Of a stretch of DNA of 64,000 nt, positions 59,484 to 64,000 are shown in pieces. The notes under the pieces are model-generated. The model was not told the origin of the DNA and made no database searches. It saw only the letters and a list, made by a program, of their open reading frames with translations. The number at the start of each line of letters is the position of its first letter. Position 1 is the stretch's first letter. This DNA comes from Akkermansia sp. (GTDB lineage: Bacteria; Verrucomicrobiota; Verrucomicrobiia; Verrucomicrobiales; Akkermansiaceae), in NCBI GenBank assembly GCA_030525455.1, contig JAUNER010000001.1:1-64000 (forward strand). Direction: 5' to 3'. The translations under genes were made by a program, and so were the position numbers.

Positions 59484-62318
59484 ATGGGAACAGAAGTATA
59501 TTTTGCGAAAAAAACGGGGGCACGGCCGACGATTTACGTGTATAGTCTGCCGGGGGTGGCAGGGCTGGAGGGGTATGTGAAAGTAGGGTACACAGAGCGA
59601 GATGCCAAGACCCGCATAGCGGAGCAAATACAAACCCTGCGAGTAGGGCTAAAGCCGAAGATACTGTATACGGCAGCGGCGATGAAGCGAGATGGCAGTA
59701 GCTTTAGCGACAAAGTTGTGCATAGAGTGCTGAGGCGGAAAGGGATAGAGCAAAAGACAGATGGCACAACCAAAAGCGAATGGTTCCGCTGTGGGGTGGA
59801 TGATGTAAAAGCTGCCCTGCTGGAAATCAAAGAAGGCATCATCACCACGGCAGAACGGACAGCAAGCTTCCGAATGCGACCCGAGCAAGAAGCGGCAGTA
59901 GAGAAAACTCACGATTATTTCCGTAAAATACGGGAGGAAGAAAAACGCACGCCTAAGTTTCTCTGGAATGCGAAGATGCGATTTGGGAAAACCTTTGCCA
60001 CCTACCAACTGGCCAAAAAGCTAGGGGCGAAGCGAGTGCTCATACTTACCTTTAAGCCGGCCGTGCAAACTGCATGGGAAGAAGACCTAGCCACGCACAT
60101 TGACTTTGAGGGCTGGCAATTTATTTGTCGCCCGAAGCAGAGTGGCGAAGCCGGCATTGATGCCCAATACGAAAAGGCAGACAAAGAGAAGCCCATCGTG
60201 TGTTTTGGGTCATTCCAAGACTTTATGGGGGTGAACCCGGCTGACAAGAAAGGCATCAAAGTACACCAAGAATGGGTACACTCGATACACTGGGATTTAA
60301 TCGTCTTTGACGAATACCACTTTGGAGCCTGGCGAGAAAATGCCAAAGACCTCTTTCGTACCGAGGATGATGACGACATAGAAGAAGCGATAAACGAGTA
60401 TCAAGGCAACGAACTGGATGAAAGCTGGCTACCCATCACCGCTGAGCAGTATTTGTACCTCTCCGGAACCCCCTTTAAGGCACTTAACTCAGGCGAATTT
60501 ATAGAAGAGCAGGTGTATAGCTGGACCTATAGCGACGAGCAAAAAGCCAAGCAAGAATGGAAAGGCGAGGATAACCCCTACATCTCTCTGCCACGCATGG
60601 TTATGCTCACCTACCAAATGCCCGATGATATTAAAGAAGTGGCACTGAAAGGCGAGTTTAATGAATTTGACCTCAACTTGTTTTTTTCTGCAGAGGGGGA
60701 AGGGGAACATGCCCGATTTGTGTATGAGGAATATGTGCAGAAGTGGCTCAACCTCATACGTGGCGAGCATAGACAAACGACAGTTGATGAACTGAAACTA
60801 GGGGCGAAAAAGCCCCCCATGCCGTATTCGGACACACGCCTATTATCTCTGCTGAATCATACGCTGTGGTTTTTGCCGAATGTCGCCTCATGTGAGGCTA
60901 TGGCAAATCTGCTCAAAGCTCGGAATAACCAATTTTATCATGATTACAAGGTAGTGGTCTGTGCCGGGAAAAAGACAGGCAACGGAGCCGCTGCCCTGCC
61001 ACCTGTACAGCAGGCTATGGGTGATAATCCGCTGGAAAGTAAAACCATCACGCTGACCTGTGGTAAACTCACCACCGGGGTAACGGTGAAGCCCTGGACA
61101 GGCATCTTTATGCTACGGAATCTGAGTAGCCCGGAAACTTACTTCCAGTCGGCATTTCGTGTGCAGAGCCCATGGGTGGTAGACGGTGAGGACGGAACGA
61201 ATGAAATCGTGAAGCAAGATTGCTACGTTTTTGACTTTGCCCTAGACCGAGCCCTAAAGCAGATAGCCGATTATAGCTGTAAGCTGAATGTAGCCGATGA
61301 TAATAATCCGGAGAATAAAGTGCAGAATTTTATTAACTTCCTGCCCGTGCTGGCCTACGATGGCAGTAGCATGAAACAAGTAAGTGCTACGGACATACTC
61401 GACCTAGCTATGGCCGGAACCAGTGCCACCCTACTGGCTAAAAAGTGGGAAAGTGCCCTGCTGGTGAATGTAGATAATGTGACCCTACAACGCTTGATGA
61501 ACGATGAAAAAGCGATGAAAGCGCTGATGAATATAGAGGGCTTTCGCAGTCTTAATAACGACATTCAGACTATCATCAATAAATCCGAAAGCGTTAAAAA
61601 AACACGAAAGGAAAAGCCCAACCTCAGCGATAAAGAAAAGAAAGAACTGAGTGCTGAGGAAAAAGAATACAAGAGTATGCGAAAAAAAATACAGGAAAAA
61701 CTCATCAAGTTTGCCACACGCATACCGGTCTTTATGTACCTCACCGACTTCCGAGAAAATTCTCTGAAAGATGTTATCACTAAACTGGAATCGGATTTGT
61801 TCAAAAAAGTAACGGGGCTGACTCAGCAGGATTTTGAGCTACTGGTGAGCCTGAATGTGTTTAATGAATCGCTGATGAATGAGTCTGTATACTATTTCAG
61901 ACGCTATGAAGATGCCAGTCTGAGCTATAGCGGCATCAATAAATTTGAGGGGAAAGATGTGGGCTTATTTAATACCACCATCACTCGCGAAGATTATGAA
62001 ATGCTGGCTCAACAACAGCAGGCAAGTACCCTGGGCGAAGTGCCCGAAGATGCGAAATCTGTGCCATCGAGAGACTTTGAAAAATTGGATGATGCCGAAG
62101 CGGAACCCGAATACCAGTCGATGAGAAAAGCCCCGAAAAAAACGGAAATTTACCCCGGTGTACATAAAGGGGCGAAAGTCGTGCACGTCACCCTAGGCGA
62201 GGGCGAAATTGTGAAAATAGACACTAAATCTAGGCGAATCTATGTGCGATTTGCGAGCCAGCCGTCTATGTTCGCCGTCCCCGGGTGTTTTGAGCGTGGG
62301 TATCTGACGCTTCTCTGA
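59484..62318 (+). CDS. GIY-YIG nuclease fused to a superfamily 2 helicase (restriction subunit)
   Basis: 944 residues. The N-terminal GIY-YIG domain of the T5orf172/MUG113 type covers about 16-115 (IYVYSLPGV...GYVKVGYT, then Arg-rich helix and SEWF). The helicase follows: motif I AKMRFGKT (163-170), motif II DEYH (276-279), motif III LYLSGTPF, and later motifs in TTGVTVKPW and YFQSAFRVQSPW. The extreme C-terminus (GAKVVHVTLGEGEIVKID) resembles the small Tudor-like tail of UvrD/PcrA. Start 24 bp after the methylase. Likely translocates on DNA and cuts unmethylated targets. Confidence 0.88.
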   Translation: MGTEVYFAKKTGARPTIYVYSLPGVAGLEGYVKVGYTERDAKTRIAEQIQTLRVGLKPKILYTAAAMKRDGSSFSDKVVHRVLRRKGIEQKTDGTTKSEWFRCGVDDVKAALLEIKEGIITTAERTASFRMRPEQEAAVEKTHDYFRKIREEEKRTPKFLWNAKMRFGKTFATYQLAKKLGAKRVLILTFKPAVQTAWEEDLATHIDFEGWQFICRPKQSGEAGIDAQYEKADKEKPIVCFGSFQDFMGVNPADKKGIKVHQEWVHSIHWDLIVFDEYHFGAWRENAKDLFRTEDDDDIEEAINEYQGNELDESWLPITAEQYLYLSGTPFKALNSGEFIEEQVYSWTYSDEQKAKQEWKGEDNPYISLPRMVMLTYQMPDDIKEVALKGEFNEFDLNLFFSAEGEGEHARFVYEEYVQKWLNLIRGEHRQTTVDELKLGAKKPPMPYSDTRLLSLLNHTLWFLPNVASCEAMANLLKARNNQFYHDYKVVVCAGKKTGNGAAALPPVQQAMGDNPLESKTITLTCGKLTTGVTVKPWTGIFMLRNLSSPETYFQSAFRVQSPWVVDGEDGTNEIVKQDCYVFDFALDRALKQIADYSCKLNVADDNNPENKVQNFINFLPVLAYDGSSMKQVSATDILDLAMAGTSATLLAKKWESALLVNVDNVTLQRLMNDEKAMKALMNIEGFRSLNNDIQTIINKSESVKKTRKEKPNLSDKEKKELSAEEKEYKSMRKKIQEKLIKFATRIPVFMYLTDFRENSLKDVITKLESDLFKKVTGLTQQDFELLVSLNVFNESLMNESVYYFRRYEDASLSYSGINKFEGKDVGLFNTTITREDYEMLAQQQQASTLGEVPEDAKSVPSRDFEKLDDAEAEPEYQSMRKAPKKTEIYPGVHKGAKVVHVTLGEGEIVKIDTKSRRIYVRFASQPSMFAVPGCFERGYLTLL

Positions 62319-62546
62319 GAGAGGTAGCTAAAAAGTCATTAATCTTCCTGTTCGTAGTAGTAGGAATAATCGATGCCTTTAGGTATAAATGATTTTAAGT
62401 GGGTAGTGAGACTAAGCAGTTGGATTATTTTCTTTATAAATAAGCTACTTATATATTTTGTTTAGTAGTATGTTTAGGAGTCAGACATTTAGTGTAAACT
62501 TCTTTCTGTAAAATCGAATGAGCACTACGTTTTCATCTGCCGCCCT
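62319..62546. other. AT-rich intergenic region after the restriction cassette
   Basis: No gene seen and no clear terminator for the nuclease-helicase gene. It could contain the right border of the accessory cassette; no match to the sequence around 55.8 kb was found by eye. Confidence 0.3.
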
Positions 62547-62592
62547 AATTCTGTGCAGGACGAGCCCCTGTGGGTGAGACTTGCACAGAATT
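62547..62592. ncRNA. Unidentified hairpin element, possible structured RNA
   Basis: AATTCTGTGCA (62547-62557) pairs perfectly with TGCACAGAATT (62582-62592) around a 24-nt loop that can itself pair (CCC/GGG). Outer CTGCC (62537-62541) and GGCAG (62600-62604) could extend it. No U-run follows, so it is not an ordinary terminator. It may be a mobile-element end, a group II intron or IS200-type fold, or a small RNA; none was recognised. Confidence 0.4.
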
Positions 62593-62692
62593 GAATGTAG
62601 GCAGGCTTATTGTTTTACATCGGCACGCCTGATGAAAGCTTGAAATGTTCGGTTCATTGTCACATTGTTTGTTTGTAATTTATTTAGCAACA

Positions 62693-62815
62693 ATGGTCGA
62701 GCAAGACAAAATTAACATATTCGACGCATTAAACGAGGAATATACAGACGTATGGAACAAAAGCGAGGGAAGTATTTGTTATATAAGTAATTCAGCATCC
62801 ATGCTTTCGCTGTAA
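62693..62815 (+). CDS. Possible 40-residue small protein or gene remnant
   Basis: ATG at 62693 opens a 40-codon rightward frame (MVEQDKINIFDALNEEYTDV...), which overlaps the end of the convergent hydrolase gene. The acidic amphipathic start looks protein-like, but the last 12 codons are antisense to the hydrolase. No ribosome site is visible. May be the remnant of a larger gene. Confidence 0.25.
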   Translation: MVEQDKINIFDALNEEYTDVWNKSEGSICYISNSASMLSL

Positions 62816-63684
62816 TCCCAAATAGAGTGTTCGAACATAAAGGCACTCCAACAGTTTAGAACTTGCTCAAAGTAAGCAGCATTCACATTGAAGTGATAAT
62901 AGTTATGGTCAGCAACATCTAGTAATTCAAATTGTGCAGGGTTAGATTTTTTATTCCAATATTTGACGAGTTTTTCGCTTAATTGCCAAGGGAGAAGTCT
63001 ATCCCGACCACCATGACTAGCAAAAAGCGGAGGTAAGCCTTTTTGGAGTCTGTGAATGGGGTTTAGGGTAGATTTTTGTTCGTGATTAAGCTTACCGGTG
63101 AGTTTATAAGCGTATTCAGACTGAATGTCGCATACCCCACGAAATAGGGCAATTGCCGCCGGAGCCGGTTCTGTCTTTTTTTCTCGTTTAAATAGGTTTT
63201 TGATAGACCATGATTTAGGTTTTGCCGGTAAGGCTACATGAAGAGCCATGAGACCACCGGCATCACTTCCGGCCACAGTGATGCGAGTCGGGTCTAATCC
63301 GAGAACCTGAGAATTGTCATACACCCAATGCCAAGCTTCTTTGGCATCGTCGAGAATTTCGACTGCCGAAACATCGTATTCGCTAAAGGTCCTATACATG
63401 GGAATAATGCCAACGATGCCCTGTTGAGCAAGGTGAATGGCCCAGGGAACGAAATCACCTAAACTTTTCCCAACCCACATACCACCATGGAAAAACAGAA
63501 CCGATGGTGCAGATTTTGATGTGTCATGATTTGGGGGTAAAAAGACATAAGCCCTCAACTCTACACCATCAGAAAAACGTCTCCAAATAAAGGAACTTTG
63601 TTCTTTCAGGAGGCGTCTGTATCGGGCTTCTGCCAGGTGTTCTGCATCGGTAAAAATTTCCATTGGCTCACAGATATGTTGCAT
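62779..63684 (-). CDS. Alpha/beta hydrolase, lipase/esterase (HSL-like) family
   Basis: 301 residues, no signal peptide. The oxyanion-hole motif HGG (66-68, FFHGGMWVG) is intact, as are a late acidic residue (HGGRDRLLP) and a late His (ADHNYYHF). The nucleophile elbow reads GSDAGG (139-144) in place of the family GDSAGG, so Asp141 occupies the position of the catalytic Ser. It may be inactive, use Ser140, or use Asp as nucleophile. Met8 is an alternative start. Divergent from the exported protein at 63729. Confidence 0.82.
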   Translation of the reverse strand: MQHICEPMEIFTDAEHLAEARYRRLLKEQSSFIWRRFSDGVELRAYVFLPPNHDTSKSAPSVLFFHGGMWVGKSLGDFVPWAIHLAQQGIVGIIPMYRTFSEYDVSAVEILDDAKEAWHWVYDNSQVLGLDPTRITVAGSDAGGLMALHVALPAKPKSWSIKNLFKREKKTEPAPAAIALFRGVCDIQSEYAYKLTGKLNHEQKSTLNPIHRLQKGLPPLFASHGGRDRLLPWQLSEKLVKYWNKKSNPAQFELLDVADHNYYHFNVNAAYFEQVLNCWSAFMFEHSIWDYSESMDAELLI

Positions 63685-63728
63685 TTGAGTTGCACTTAGT
63701 GCAAGTTTGATGTCTAAATATTTGTGTA

Positions 63729-64000
63729 ATGACTGTTCGAACGTTTATTATTTCACTATGTTGTGCCGTGTTGAGTGGGGTTTCATTCAGTGATGCCGCA
63801 CCGCAACTAGGCTCTCCTGCATTACGGAATGCACTGGATGTAACCTATAATACATGGCGGCTGCACATGATGCGAGGCAATTATGAAGGGTGGCAATCGC
63901 TTACCTCTTCATATCGTCAGATGAAAGTGCGGAATTTGGCTGTATCAGAAAAGCGACCCTTTCCGGCCTCCTTATTTCGTCAGCCCATGGCACCTCCGGC
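63729..64000 (+). CDS. Exported protein, truncated by window edge
   Basis: ATG at 63729 opens a frame that runs to the window end (90 codons). The first 24 residues are a signal peptide (TFIISLCCAVLSGVSFSDAA). The mature start has LRNALDVTYNTWRLHMMRGN, then SLTSSYRQMKVRNLAVSEKR. Not recognised; no family can be assigned from this part. Confidence 0.7.
   Translation, partial: MTVRTFIISLCCAVLSGVSFSDAAPQLGSPALRNALDVTYNTWRLHMMRGNYEGWQSLTSSYRQMKVRNLAVSEKRPFPASLFRQPMAPP

Noticed and set aside
55831-62778. Flanking att direct repeats for the integrase cassette
   Set aside because: Comparison by eye of the two flanks found no shared stretch longer than a few bases. A computed repeat search against an empty site would decide.
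1-64000. CRISPR arrays, rRNA genes, transposase genes
   Set aside because: No regularly spaced short repeats, no rRNA sequence and no transposase domain were seen. The only regular repeat is the in-frame array of the autotransporter.

Overview
The window looks like chromosome of a diderm bacterium of the PVC group, most likely a host-associated Verrucomicrobiota (Akkermansia-like). This is an inference. It rests on a giant surface autotransporter with Chlamydia-type Pmp repeats (GGA-I/V and FxxN), an LptF/G-type permease, the MEP isoprenoid pathway (dxs, ispE), a squalene/phytoene-type synthase and weak or absent Shine-Dalgarno sequences. Base composition is moderate over most of the window and clearly AT-rich in two places (about 32.6-35.9 kb and 58.4-59.3 kb), both probably acquired or exchanged.

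Layout. 1-6.7 kb holds housekeeping genes: argB, corA and rplI leftward; purH, pdxJ and acpS rightward; ispE leftward. 6.9-20.6 kb holds a squalene/phytoene synthase that runs tail-to-tail (107 bp overlap) into a long, tightly packed leftward run of twelve genes. From the promoter end these are an NtrB/NtrC-type pair, a GT39-like membrane protein, xseB, dxs, a TPR protein, recO, an LptF/G permease, a CatA-like acetyltransferase, a DUF4328 membrane protein, an SDR oxidoreductase and a GH75-like exported protein. 20.7-22.7 kb holds a hotdog thioesterase and gpmI, ending in a strong terminator. 22.9-32.6 kb is the str-S10 ribosomal cluster (rpsL-rpsG-fusA-rpsJ-rplC-D-W-B-rpsS-X-rplV-rpsC-rplP-rpmC-rpsQ-rplN). 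It lacks tuf, carries an exported coiled-coil protein gene (X) between rpsS and rplV, and stops at a terminator after rplN instead of continuing into rplX-rplE.

32.6-35.9 kb is an AT-rich island with Bacteroidota-like promoter elements. It holds a DUF262/DUF1524 (GmrSD-like) restriction gene, a small exported-protein gene broken by three homopolymer indels, a structured leader with direct and inverted repeats, and gene fragments at both edges. tRNA-Ser(GGA) follows. 36.3-47.9 kb holds a Tat/lipobox amidase, an ECF cobalt/nickel transporter (CbiM with PDGLE domain, CbiQ, CbiO), a DUF5009-like acyltransferase, two tandem PepSY-like secreted proteins, a zinc-ribbon membrane protein, an FtsB-like protein, an AlkD-like protein, ApbE, ilvC, an ABC ATPase and a GntR regulator.

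48.2-55.8 kb is one 2536-residue autotransporter. 55.9-62.3 kb is an accessory cassette: a tyrosine recombinase facing away from a three-gene restriction-modification-like operon made of two partial adenine methylases and a GIY-YIG nuclease fused to a helicase. This is the best candidate for an unusual defence system in the window. 62.3-64 kb holds an unidentified hairpin element, an alpha/beta hydrolase with Asp where the nucleophilic Ser is expected, and the start of another exported protein.
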